DNA of 64,000 bases from RUG369 sp050949645. GTDB taxonomy: Bacteria > Planctomycetota > Planctomycetia > Pirellulales > Thermoguttaceae. The stretch is taken from positions 3,181,446-3,245,445 of the forward strand of contig JBMNGC010000001.1 in the NCBI GenBank assembly GCA_050949645.1, in the 5' to 3' direction. Within the stretch, counting starts at the first letter, position 1. Each line of letters opens with the position of its first letter. Both the position numbers and the translations under genes were made by a program. The notes under the pieces were generated by a model. The model was not told the DNA's origin. It saw nothing but the letters and a program-made list of their open reading frames with translations, and made no database searches. Positions 54,601 to 62,355 of this stretch are shown piece after piece.

Positions 54601-55718
54601 TGCCTGCTTTTAGAGATGAAAACAAAAACGGAAATTGGTTTTCTCAGTTTACTTATACAAATTGGCGTGGAGAGAAAATCAACAAGAAAAAGAGAGGATT
54701 CAAGACCAAAAAGGCGGCTCTGGAATGGGAAAAGTCATTTTTAGAAAAACAAGCTGGAGACTTGGAAATGACATTCAGAGATTTTTTTGAAGTTTATAAA
54801 AAGGACAAAAAGCCTCGAATCAGAGAAAGCACTTGGAACACCAAGGAAAGCATAATCAGACACAAGGTTATGCCTTATTTGGGAGATTTGCCTATCAACG
54901 AAATTACGAAAGTCAGCATTTTGGAGTGGCAAAACGAGATTATGAAAATCAAAGACGATAGAGGTAACACATATTCTCCAACCTATCTCAGAACGATTCA
55001 TGCACAGCTCAGCAGCGTTTTAAATCATGCCTGTAGGTACTATAACCTGAAGACAAATGTTGCGAGGGATGTGGGTTCTATGGGTGAAAAAGAAGCTAAC
55101 GAAATGCAGTTTTGGACACAAGCCGAATTTGAAACTTTTGTAGAAGCAGTAAAGGACAAGAATCAATCATATTTTGCCTTTGAAATTCTTTATTGGTGCG
55201 GTTTACGGGTTGGCGAGTTATTGGCACTTACAAAGAGTAAATTTGATTTTGAGAATAATACCTTAAGGGTTGACCAATCAAGGCAAAGACTAAACGGCAA
55301 AGATATTATCACACCGCCCAAAACAAAGAAGAGTATAAGAACAGTTGTGATGCCGGAGTTCCTTTCTCAGTCTTTAAAAGAGCATCTGGAGAGTTTTTAC
55401 AAACTTAAAGATGATGATCTGATATTCAGCTTTTCAAAAAGTTTCTTGCACCATGAAATGAATCGGGGCTGCAAAAAAAGCAATGTAAAAAGAATCAGAG
55501 TGCATGATTTAAGGCATTCCCATGTATCGCTGCTCATTGAATTGGGATATTCAGCCATAGCTATAGCTAACAGAGTCGGGCACGAATCTATTGATATAAC
55601 CTATAGATATGCTCATTTATTTCCGAATAAGCAAATTGAAATGGCTGGGTCCTTGTCGGCACTGAGGAAAGAAGAAAAAAGCTGGAAAGAATTATTGGAG
55701 GATGAAGATGATATTTAG
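54600..55718 (+). CDS. int: Tyrosine recombinase (integrase)
   Basis: A 372-residue integrase. It has an N-terminal arm-binding domain (about 1-50), a SAM-like core-binding domain (about 55-155) and a catalytic domain with Arg203 (CGLRVGELL), the Lys of TPPKTKKS near 244, His302 and Arg305 (HDLRHSH), His328 (RVGHES) and the catalytic Tyr337 (TYRYAHL). All residues for strand exchange are present. It presumably recombines at the guaA 3' end next to which it sits. It overlaps the next gene at 55702. Tn916-type/phage-like integrases of Firmicutes are the closest style. Confidence 0.95.
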   Translation: MPAFRDENKNGNWFSQFTYTNWRGEKINKKKRGFKTKKAALEWEKSFLEKQAGDLEMTFRDFFEVYKKDKKPRIRESTWNTKESIIRHKVMPYLGDLPINEITKVSILEWQNEIMKIKDDRGNTYSPTYLRTIHAQLSSVLNHACRYYNLKTNVARDVGSMGEKEANEMQFWTQAEFETFVEAVKDKNQSYFAFEILYWCGLRVGELLALTKSKFDFENNTLRVDQSRQRLNGKDIITPPKTKKSIRTVVMPEFLSQSLKEHLESFYKLKDDDLIFSFSKSFLHHEMNRGCKKSNVKRIRVHDLRHSHVSLLIELGYSAIAIANRVGHESIDITYRYAHLFPNKQIEMAGSLSALRKEEKSWKELLEDEDDI

Positions 55719-56073
55719 GCAAAAGTCGCTACAGAGATTGGCGAAAAACAGCAAAGCAAAGAAAAAGGACGAATCCAAACGGAAGAGAAATAAGTGCGTT
55801 AATTTCAGGCTCACAGAAGAAGAAAGTCAAATTCTAAATAAGAAAATTGAGCTGAGCGGACTTTTAAAACAGGAGTATATCCTAAACTGCCTGCTGAACT
55901 ACGAAGTTAAAATAGCACAGGATTATAAGCTGTATGACAGGCTTTCAAAGGAAATATTTCAGCTTGCCAAAGTGGTTAAGAAATACGGCAGATTAGAAGA
56001 ACAGGAACAGGAAATACTTATCTTCATACTCGAAATTTATGAAGCGTTAAAACAAGAAAAAGCCCCTAAGTAG
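55702..56073 (+). CDS. Small basic ribbon-helix-helix-like accessory protein
   Basis: A 123-residue protein with a Lys/Arg-rich start (KNSKAKKKDESKRKRNK), a ribbon-helix-helix-like segment (CVNFRLTEEESQILNKKIEL, then SGLLKQEYILNCLLNY) and a helical C-terminus. It resembles MobC-type or plasmid accessory proteins, so it may help relaxosome or replication function. It starts inside the integrase end after GGAGG; ATG at 55702 or 55708 are both possible. The function is inferred from fold style and position. Confidence 0.6.
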   Translation: MKMIFRQKSLQRLAKNSKAKKKDESKRKRNKCVNFRLTEEESQILNKKIELSGLLKQEYILNCLLNYEVKIAQDYKLYDRLSKEIFQLAKVVKKYGRLEEQEQEILIFILEIYEALKQEKAPK

Positions 56074-56087
56074 CGAGCTTAAGGGCA

Positions 56088-56156
56088 GAAGATGAACGTA
56101 CTTGCAGGTAGTCCATCCGTGACAAGATAAGTCTACCAGCTTGTACTTTCATCTTC
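56088..56156. repeat. Large imperfect inverted repeat before the primase gene
   Basis: A 24-base arm (56088-56111) is complementary to 56133-56156 at about 20 of 24 positions, with a 21-base loop. It is not followed by a U-tract. It could be a replication or regulatory structure upstream of the primase. Confidence 0.75.
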
Positions 56157-56178
56157 AAGTACAAATTTAGGAGGACTT

Positions 56179-57144
56179 ATGAAAAACATTGATAATTACA
56201 AGAAAAATATTCCGAAAGAGTTTATGGAAAAAGACCAATGGCTCATCTTTAAAAAGATTCCGAGAAAAAATCCGAACGGAGAAACAAAAATATCTAAAAT
56301 TCCTTATAGTGCCATAACTTTATCGGCTAAAGGTTGGAACGAAAGGCAGAATTTTGCGAGTTTTGACAAGGCTCTTTCTGTGTTAGTTAATAATAATTTT
56401 GACGGCTTATCTTTTGTCTTAACCGAGGAAGAGCCTTATGTCTGCATAGACCTCGATAACTGCATTAAGGACGGTCAGATAAGTCTATTTGCAAAGAGTA
56501 TTGTAAAGACATTTGAGGGCTCGTATATGGAACTATCTACTTCCACAGAGGGCATTCATATCTTTATGAAGGCTAATATACCCGCCAACTTAAATCAGCA
56601 GAATAAGGGCATAGAAATCTATAAAATGAATCGCTGTATTGCTATGACTGGAGATATCTACAGCATACACTTTGAGGCAAGCACCGAGGTTTTGGATTTT
56701 GATGAAGAATTGCAGAAACTCTATAGAAGTCTTACGGTTATGAACAAGGCAAAAAGCGAGGGAAATCCGAGAAATCGTTACAGCGAAAATATGCTGGGTC
56801 AAACGGCTTTACCCGACACAAGAACGATTATTGACACGATGTGTAAGGTAAATCCAAGGGCAAGAGATTACTTTTACGGAACTAACTTATCAGGCGATTG
56901 GAGTAGAGATGATTTTATTTTCCTGCTTCTTCTTAGGAGCTTTACACACGGAAACAGTCATCTCATGGAGAGCATATTTTTAGAATCCGCACTCAGCCGC
57001 CTTGGAAGTAAGACAAAAAGAAAAAACGATCAAGCCTATCTCAAATATTTAAGAGCCAGCATTCAAAAAGCAAACCAAGTCGGAAACTCAGATTTTTGGA
57101 ATTACGACTTTAAAAGACTAACACAGAAAGAGGTGAGCCTATGA
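56179..57144 (+). CDS. Primase-polymerase (prim-pol type) of the element
   Basis: A 321-residue protein of the archaeo-eukaryotic primase superfamily found on phages and mobile elements. The catalytic acid pair is in CIDLDNCI, the second motif STEGIHIFMK carries the conserved His, and KGIEIYKMNRCIAMTGD forms the third block. The C-terminal part (LLLLRSFTHGNSHLMESIFL) is helical. It probably primes element DNA replication. The stop overlaps the next gene's start (ATGA), so it is coupled to the helicase gene. Confidence 0.82.
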   Translation: MKNIDNYKKNIPKEFMEKDQWLIFKKIPRKNPNGETKISKIPYSAITLSAKGWNERQNFASFDKALSVLVNNNFDGLSFVLTEEEPYVCIDLDNCIKDGQISLFAKSIVKTFEGSYMELSTSTEGIHIFMKANIPANLNQQNKGIEIYKMNRCIAMTGDIYSIHFEASTEVLDFDEELQKLYRSLTVMNKAKSEGNPRNRYSENMLGQTALPDTRTIIDTMCKVNPRARDYFYGTNLSGDWSRDDFIFLLLLRSFTHGNSHLMESIFLESALSRLGSKTKRKNDQAYLKYLRASIQKANQVGNSDFWNYDFKRLTQKEVSL

Positions 57145-58103
57145 AAGCATACAGCATAGAGACAAACTTCGACACCGGCGAAAAGTTTATCGTAGATGAT
57201 TTTATTGCAAGGAACAGTATCAGCCTCATAGTTGCTTCACCCAAAAAAGGAAAGACCGCTCTCGGCTTAAATCTTGCCCTCTGTATTCATGAGGGGGTTA
57301 GTTTTCTTGATAAGAAAGTGAAAAAAACAAAAGTTGTCTATTACTGCAATGAGCTTTCCGGAAGCCTTATTCAAGAGCGAGTTAAACGCCTCGATATACC
57401 CTGCTCTAACGATATGAAATTTTATGAGGGAACGAGTTATGTGGACTTCCGTCAGTTTGAAAGAATCATAAAAGAGGATACCGCCCTCGGCTACGAAGTC
57501 TTTGTTGTAGATACATTTTCTAAAATCAAATACGACAGAAAATATAATGCCAACGACTACAGCGATACCTATGAAGTGATGGCAAAATATTATGAGCTTA
57601 TTGAAAAATACGGCTGCACTTTTATCATGATGTACCACACCAAAAAGGATTCATCTGTTAAGAGTGTAAGTGAAAAAGTTATAGGCTCTCAGGCTTTATC
57701 CGGTTCGGTAGATACGATTATCGCAATCGATAAGGCTTCCGAATTTGATACGGAATTTAATCTCGATGTAACGAGCAGACTCTTTGAATCAAAGGTCTAT
57801 TCTGTGAAAATCAATCCAACAAGAAAAATTCTGGAACTTGATAGAATCGACCCCATAGAAGCACTTGAGCCGTCGATGCAAAAGCTGGTCCAATTTATGC
57901 CGAAGCTAAGAGATTTTGAAGGCACAATAGTCGACCTCTGCTCCAAAATAAAACTCGACTTGGAAAGTCCGCAGCAGTTTGGGAAAACTCTGCAGCGTAA
58001 TCTCCAGAAGCTAAAGAAAAACGGAATCAGCGTTTCTAAGAGACGAGGTAAATCAAACAATATCTACATCATTACTTATCGGCTGGAGGATGTCGAGTAT
58101 TAA
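57141..58103 (+). CDS. RepA-type AAA ATPase / replicative helicase
   Basis: A 320-residue RecA-fold ATPase of the RSF1010 RepA (AAA_25) type. Walker A is ASPKKGKTALGLNLALC, Walker B is EVFVVDTFSKIKYD, and FIMMYHTKK is the following sensor segment. A C-terminal winged-helix-like tail follows. With the primase just upstream it forms a minimal autonomous replication module, which would keep the excised circle copied during transfer. The origin-like repeats directly downstream support this. Confidence 0.85.
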   Translation: MKAYSIETNFDTGEKFIVDDFIARNSISLIVASPKKGKTALGLNLALCIHEGVSFLDKKVKKTKVVYYCNELSGSLIQERVKRLDIPCSNDMKFYEGTSYVDFRQFERIIKEDTALGYEVFVVDTFSKIKYDRKYNANDYSDTYEVMAKYYELIEKYGCTFIMMYHTKKDSSVKSVSEKVIGSQALSGSVDTIIAIDKASEFDTEFNLDVTSRLFESKVYSVKINPTRKILELDRIDPIEALEPSMQKLVQFMPKLRDFEGTIVDLCSKIKLDLESPQQFGKTLQRNLQKLKKNGISVSKRRGKSNNIYIITYRLEDVEY

Positions 58104-58340
58104 ATACCGCACGCACCGCACGATGTTTCCCTATACCGAAACGTCGTGCGGTCTGTACGGTCTGTGCGGTAAATCGGTTGAAAGGACATTTTTGCACTGA
58201 GCTTATATAGCAAGCACAGCCTCTGAGTACTCATCGGCGAGAAATTGATGAAACAGAGAGTCCTCTGACTACTCTTTTATTCATCAATTTCAGCTTGTTA
58301 GGGAGACCCTAAGACCCCTGAAAAAGACTGAAAGGAGAAT
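58104..58340. other. Non-coding origin/oriT region between repA-like gene and mobC
   Basis: Besides the hairpin at 58115-58152, it holds an imperfect direct repeat CCTCTGA-x-TACTC (near 58221 and 58262), a perfect 12-bp inverted repeat GAAATTGATGAA (58241-58252) / 58280-58291, and a TTAGGG-AGA-CCCTAA palindrome (58298-58312) just before the mobC ribosome site. Inverted repeats directly upstream of mobC are the usual oriT position. Non-coding throughout. Confidence 0.6.
58106..58170. repeat. Hairpin and iteron-like repeats, probable replication origin
   Basis: A 15-bp stem (58115-58129 with 58138-58152, one G-T pair) with an 8-base loop CCTATACC. Repeated ACCGCAC units lie on the left and GTGCGGT/GTACGGT units on the right (58144, 58154 and 58163 regions). 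It starts three bases after the RepA-type gene, which suits an origin; an oriT role is the alternative. Confidence 0.65.
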
Positions 58341-58346
58341 TTGATT

Positions 58347-58703
58347 ATGGAAAATAGAAGAAGAAAAAATCAACTTAAAATATATTTGAGTGACGAAGAA
58401 AAAGAAATTTTTGAGAAAAAAATGAAGATGGCGGAATGCAGAACAATGGCTCATTTTTTAAGAAAATGTGTGCTTGAAAAAGAAATTTATATCGTAGACC
58501 TTGAGCCGTTTCGTGAATTACAAGGCTTACTTGCTAATGCGACAAATAACATAAACCAAATCGCAAGAGCGACAAATATTACCGGCATTATTTACAGAGA
58601 TGACATTGATTTTATAAAAAAAGAAATTGAAAAGATAGCGAGGAAAAACTTGCAGATTTACTTTCTGCTTCTAAAGAGGACTAAAGAAATCAGCAGTTAT
58701 TAA
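58347..58703 (+). CDS. mobC: MobC-like mobilization protein
   Basis: A 118-residue relaxosome accessory protein. The N-terminal basic segment (NRRRKNQLKIYLSDEEKEIF) forms a ribbon-helix-helix, followed by the MobC family core (LLANATNNINQIARATN, then GIIYRDDIDFIKKEI). It would bind oriT next to it and help a relaxase nick. AAGGAG precedes the start; ATG at 58347 is preferred, with one at 58341 also possible. The relaxase gene that normally follows is not found in the next 5.3 kb; the following DNA instead carries the defence cargo. Confidence 0.82.
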   Translation: MENRRRKNQLKIYLSDEEKEIFEKKMKMAECRTMAHFLRKCVLEKEIYIVDLEPFRELQGLLANATNNINQIARATNITGIIYRDDIDFIKKEIEKIARKNLQIYFLLLKRTKEISSY

Positions 58704-58747
58704 AAATGCCTAAAGACAATCTTTTTCAACAATTGTCTTATAAATTG

Positions 58748-58783
58748 AAACCGGTGTCGTATTATTTTGGCGATACCGGTTTT
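58748..58783 (+). terminator. Terminator-like hairpin after mobC
   Basis: Stem AAACCGGTGTCG (58748-58759) with CGATACCGGTTT (58771-58782), 11 of 12 standard pairs plus one G-T, and a short T stretch. It marks the boundary between the mobilization and cargo genes. Confidence 0.6.
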
Positions 58784-58877
58784 ATAGAGCAGATAATTCT
58801 TTATAGATTCAACTCTATCCGGTATAATCAAAGATATATAAAAACTATTCCATGAGATAGAAAAACAGGAGAAATAA

Positions 58878-59093
58878 ATGGGCTTTTCATATAACAGGCT
58901 TTGGAAATTGCTGATAGATAGAAAGATGAATAAAGGAGATTTACAAAAACTGATAGGCACAGGACCTTCAACTATATCAAGAATGGGAAAAAACGAGTAT
59001 GTAAGACTCGAGATTTTAGAGCGAATTTGTGAAAAGCTTGATTGTAATATTGAAGATATAATTGAGTACGAGAGGGAGAGACAGGATGTATAA
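58878..59093 (+). CDS. Controller-type XRE regulator of the restriction system
   Basis: A 71-residue single helix-turn-helix protein (YNRLWKLLIDRKMNKGDLQK then LIGTGPSTISRMGKNEYVRL), typical of small regulators placed directly before methyltransferase genes. AGGAG ribosome site, with a TATAAT -10 at 58823-58828. Its end overlaps the methyltransferase start by eight bases, so the two are coupled. It may time expression of methylase and endonuclease, as controller proteins do. The similar Cro/YozG-like family is an alternative label. Confidence 0.8.
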   Translation: MGFSYNRLWKLLIDRKMNKGDLQKLIGTGPSTISRMGKNEYVRLEILERICEKLDCNIEDIIEYERERQDV

Positions 59094-60069
59094 ATCAATT
59101 GATTTATTTGCAGGTATTGGCGGCATAAGACTCGGATTTGACTTGGCTTTTAAAGACAAAATAGAAACGGTTTTTATAAGCGAGTGGGATGAAAAAGCAC
59201 AGGAAACTTATCGTGCCAATTTTGATGATGATATAGAGATTATGGGTGATATTACCAAAATTGATGAAAAAGATATTCCCGAGCATGATATTCTGCTTGC
59301 AGGTTTTCCGTGTCAAGCTTTCTCTCTTGCAGGTCAAAAAAAGGGATTTGAAGATGCAAGAGGGACTTTGTTTTTTGATGTTGCGAGAATAGTTAAATAC
59401 CAGCAGCCGAAAGTTGTATTTGCCGAAAATGTAAAAAATTTGGTTAATCACGATAGAGGTCGTACTTTCAAGGTTATAAAAGAAATTTTGACGGATTTAG
59501 GATATACGGTTTTTTACAAAGTGCTAAACAGTAAAGATTTCGGAGTTCCTCAAAACCGGGAAAGAATATACATTGTCGCATTTAGAGATGATATAGCACC
59601 TTTCAATTTTAACTTCCCTGAAAAGACGGATGATACGAAAGTGATTGCGGACATTATAGAAGACGAAGAAACATCTTCAAAATATTATTTATCTACGGTG
59701 TATTTGGATTCTTTAAGAAAACACCGAAAAAGACACGAGGCAAAGGGCAACGGTTTCGGATATGAAGTGAGAGACCATGATTCGATTGCAGGAGCGATCG
59801 TTTGCGGCGGAATGGGTAGAGAAAGAAATTTAATTGTAGATAAAAGGCTGACCGACTTTACGCCGGTGACTCATATAAAAGGCGAGGTAAATAAAGAGTA
59901 TATAAGAAGAATGACGCCGAGAGAGTGGGCAAGACTTCAGGGCTTTCCGGATAATTTTAAACTTGTAGTTGCGGACACGCACTTATATAAGCAATTCGGC
60001 AATTCCGTCACCGTTCCGGTAATAGAAGCCATTGCCGAGCAAATCAGAGATTATCTTGAGAATAAATAA
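59086..60069 (+). CDS. DNA (cytosine-5) methyltransferase
   Basis: A 327-residue type II methylase. Motif I DLFAGIGGIRLGF binds SAM. Motif IV GFPCQAFSLAG carries the catalytic Cys76. Motif VI is AENVKN, motif VIII QNRERIY, motif IX RMTPREWARLQGFPD and motif X QFGNSVTVPVI. The target recognition region lies between VIII and IX. It is paired with an HpaII-family endonuclease, so CCGG is the expected target, probably modified at the inner cytosine. The start is MYKSIDLF at 59086 after a GAGGGAG site; a longer TTG start is ignored. Confidence 0.95.
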   Translation: MYKSIDLFAGIGGIRLGFDLAFKDKIETVFISEWDEKAQETYRANFDDDIEIMGDITKIDEKDIPEHDILLAGFPCQAFSLAGQKKGFEDARGTLFFDVARIVKYQQPKVVFAENVKNLVNHDRGRTFKVIKEILTDLGYTVFYKVLNSKDFGVPQNRERIYIVAFRDDIAPFNFNFPEKTDDTKVIADIIEDEETSSKYYLSTVYLDSLRKHRKRHEAKGNGFGYEVRDHDSIAGAIVCGGMGRERNLIVDKRLTDFTPVTHIKGEVNKEYIRRMTPREWARLQGFPDNFKLVVADTHLYKQFGNSVTVPVIEAIAEQIRDYLENK

Positions 60070-60126
60070 GTTGATATAAAAAGTTTAGGAAATTATGAAC
60101 AGCTACAAGTTGCTTGGAGGTAAATT

Positions 60127-61209
60127 ATGTTAAGCGGAAACAAAGGTGAATGGTCTGAAATATATGTGTTGCTAAGGCTTTTAGCAGATGGAAAGGTCTA
60201 TGCCGCTGATAGTGATTTAAATCAGTTGGAAGATATCTATTTTCCTATTATAAAAATAATAAGAGAAGAAACAAAAGGCGAAATTAAAGAATATTCAACA
60301 GGAGACACCGTTCAAATCTTCATAAACGGAATGAAAGTTAAAGAACTTCCGAGGTTGGAATTTGAAGAGGAGTCTGAAATTTTACTTGAGGAAATAAAGA
60401 ACTCAAAAGGCTCGGCTTTTAGTATAGAAAAGACTCAAGGCTTTATGGACAAAATTCTTTGCTATAAGTTGTCTGCTCCCGCTACGGATAAGAGCGATAT
60501 AACAATGAAAATCGTGGACATTAACACCGGATACAGCCCTACAGTCGGATTTTCGATAAAGTCCGAACTGGGCTCGTCACCTACACTTTTAAATGCTGGT
60601 AGGACAACAAACTTTATCTTTAAAATACTCCACAATTACTCATTTTTGGCTAAAGAAACAAATGAAATTTATAAGGTTTCAGGAGGAAAAAGTCATACGG
60701 ATGTTAAGGGAAGGATTGAGAAGATTATTCAGGAAGACGGTGAGCTTAAGTATCACAAAATGCAGAATAAGACTTTTAATGACAATCTGGTGTTAATAGA
60801 CAGCTCTATGGACAGAATAATAGCGGAAACCCTCTTATACTTTTACCGTGACAGTATCTACAACTGCGATAACATGGTTGAAAAACTTGAAAAAGAAAAT
60901 CCGATGAATTACGGGAATGTAAATGCCTATAGATATAAATTCAAGAAGTTTTTAACGGCAATAGCGTTGGGAATGAAGCCTGCTACGGTTTGGGACGGTG
61001 TAGATGAGGCTACGGGAGGTTATATAGTAGTTACAAAGGAAGGTAATGTTCTGGCATACCACATTTATAATCGGAATTACTTTGAAGAATATCTTCTGAA
61101 GAATACCAAATATGAAACAGCATCTACTTCAAGACACGAATTTGGAGAAGTATACCAAGAAAACGGAGAGGATTATATAAAACTTAATCTTCAAGTGAGA
61201 TTCAAATGA
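60127..61209 (+). CDS. HpaII-family type II restriction endonuclease
   Basis: A 360-residue protein whose length and N-terminus (MLSGNKGEWSEIYVLLRLLA) match my knowledge of the HpaII restriction enzyme family (358 residues for HpaII), which cuts CCGG. A GYSPTVGFSIKSELGSS block in the middle has the shape of a D/E-xK nuclease core. It follows the methylase by 57 bases and overlaps vsr at its end. Family assignment is by recalled similarity, so the exact target should be confirmed. Confidence 0.85.
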   Translation: MLSGNKGEWSEIYVLLRLLADGKVYAADSDLNQLEDIYFPIIKIIREETKGEIKEYSTGDTVQIFINGMKVKELPRLEFEEESEILLEEIKNSKGSAFSIEKTQGFMDKILCYKLSAPATDKSDITMKIVDINTGYSPTVGFSIKSELGSSPTLLNAGRTTNFIFKILHNYSFLAKETNEIYKVSGGKSHTDVKGRIEKIIQEDGELKYHKMQNKTFNDNLVLIDSSMDRIIAETLLYFYRDSIYNCDNMVEKLEKENPMNYGNVNAYRYKFKKFLTAIALGMKPATVWDGVDEATGGYIVVTKEGNVLAYHIYNRNYFEEYLLKNTKYETASTSRHEFGEVYQENGEDYIKLNLQVRFK

Positions 61210-61640
61210 CAAAGAAAAAGAAGCCCATGACCAGAAGCGAAAATATGTCAAGGGTGAAAAACAAAAACACTAAACCTGAAGTATATTTACGAAAACTTTT
61301 ATGGCATGAAGGATTCCGATACAGAATAAATTATAAAGATTTGCCGGGAAGACCTGACATTTATATCCCTAAATACAAAGCGGCAATATTTGTAAACGGA
61401 TGTTTCTGGCACATGCATGAAGGCTGTAAACTGTCATCCATTCCGAAAACAAACTACGATTTCTGGAAGGCAAAGCTTGAGGGGAATGTTGAGAGGGATA
61501 AGAGAAATTACAAAGAATTAGATGGTATGGGCATCAATGTGATTGTTGTGTGGGGATGCGAGATTAAAAAAATGATGAAAAATGAATTATCTTCAAGAGA
61601 ATCTTTTGAGATTATTTTATCGAAAATAAGAGGTGTGTAA
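61206..61640 (+). CDS. vsr: Very short patch repair endonuclease Vsr
   Basis: A 144-residue T:G mismatch nicking enzyme that repairs deaminated 5-methylcytosine, which a C5 methylase makes mutagenic. Visible blocks are ENMSRVKNKNTKPEVYLRKL, LPGRPDIYIPKYK with the catalytic Asp, and FVNGCFWHMHEGC with the conserved His and zinc-binding Cys. It starts inside the HpaII-type gene end (ATGA overlap) and so is coupled to it. A vsr next to a methylase at a CCGG-type site is a recurrent arrangement. Confidence 0.95.
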   Translation: MTKKKKPMTRSENMSRVKNKNTKPEVYLRKLLWHEGFRYRINYKDLPGRPDIYIPKYKAAIFVNGCFWHMHEGCKLSSIPKTNYDFWKAKLEGNVERDKRNYKELDGMGINVIVVWGCEIKKMMKNELSSRESFEIILSKIRGV

Positions 61641-61651
61641 ATAGGTTTGAA

Positions 61652-62344
61652 ATGTTACAGGATATAGTTGTTAACCTAATCGTTGCGTTTATTACTTTTC
61701 TCGCAGCAACAATATACCATAATAGATTGAGAATTAAGATATTTTCCCAATCTATAATGCGTTGGAATAAGAATATCCGATTGAGTTGTGCTTATCTTTT
61801 TAGAATAAAATACAATGGTAAATATTTATTGGTTAAGGGAAATCGAATTGATCAATATCAACCAATTGGCGGTGTGTATAAATATTATGCTTCATTCAAT
61901 GAATTGAAAACAAAACTTGAAATAGAGGACGAAGAAGAAATTAATTTTTATGAAGAGGGTGATTTAAGGCAGATTACAAAAGGAAAATATTTGGAGAAAT
62001 TTCTTGATTGGTTTGATACTAAGAAGAATAGAGAAGTAACGGTTATTCGAGAACTTATTGAAGAATTGCATATAGGCGAAATATCTATAGAGCAGTTAAT
62101 AAAGTCTATGCAGATTGAATATCTGAAAACAGTTAAGGAAGAAATAAAGTTTTCAAAGCATTTTCAAGTGGATGATCTAAAAATATTTAACATATACGAG
62201 GTGAGAATACCTGATGAAACTCTTGCAGAGATCATTAAAAATGACAAATATTCTCTTGTAGAGGCAGGGGAAATAAATAAACTTTGTTTCATGAAAAAAG
62301 GTCTTTCTACAAAAATTTCAGAAACATCTAAATATATCATTTAG
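61652..62344 (+). CDS. Cap16-like membrane-anchored NUDIX protein (CBASS-type effector)
   Basis: A 230-residue protein. One membrane helix lies at the N-terminus (about 4-22, IVVNLIVAFITFLAATIYH), then a NUDIX-fold domain. The GG of the Nudix box is in PIGGVYKYY (71-79), and the RE-xx-EE part is RELIEE (133-138) followed by LHIG, with about 55 residues of charged insertion between them. NUDIX proteins of this layout directly before a CD-NTase are known as Cap16-type CBASS effectors. It presumably binds the cyclic nucleotide made by the next gene and disrupts the membrane; this is inferred from the pairing. Twelve bases separate it from vsr, with a weak ribosome site. Confidence 0.78.
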   Translation: MLQDIVVNLIVAFITFLAATIYHNRLRIKIFSQSIMRWNKNIRLSCAYLFRIKYNGKYLLVKGNRIDQYQPIGGVYKYYASFNELKTKLEIEDEEEINFYEEGDLRQITKGKYLEKFLDWFDTKKNREVTVIRELIEELHIGEISIEQLIKSMQIEYLKTVKEEIKFSKHFQVDDLKIFNIYEVRIPDETLAEIIKNDKYSLVEAGEINKLCFMKKGLSTKISETSKYII

Positions 62345-62355
62345 GAGGAAGATAA

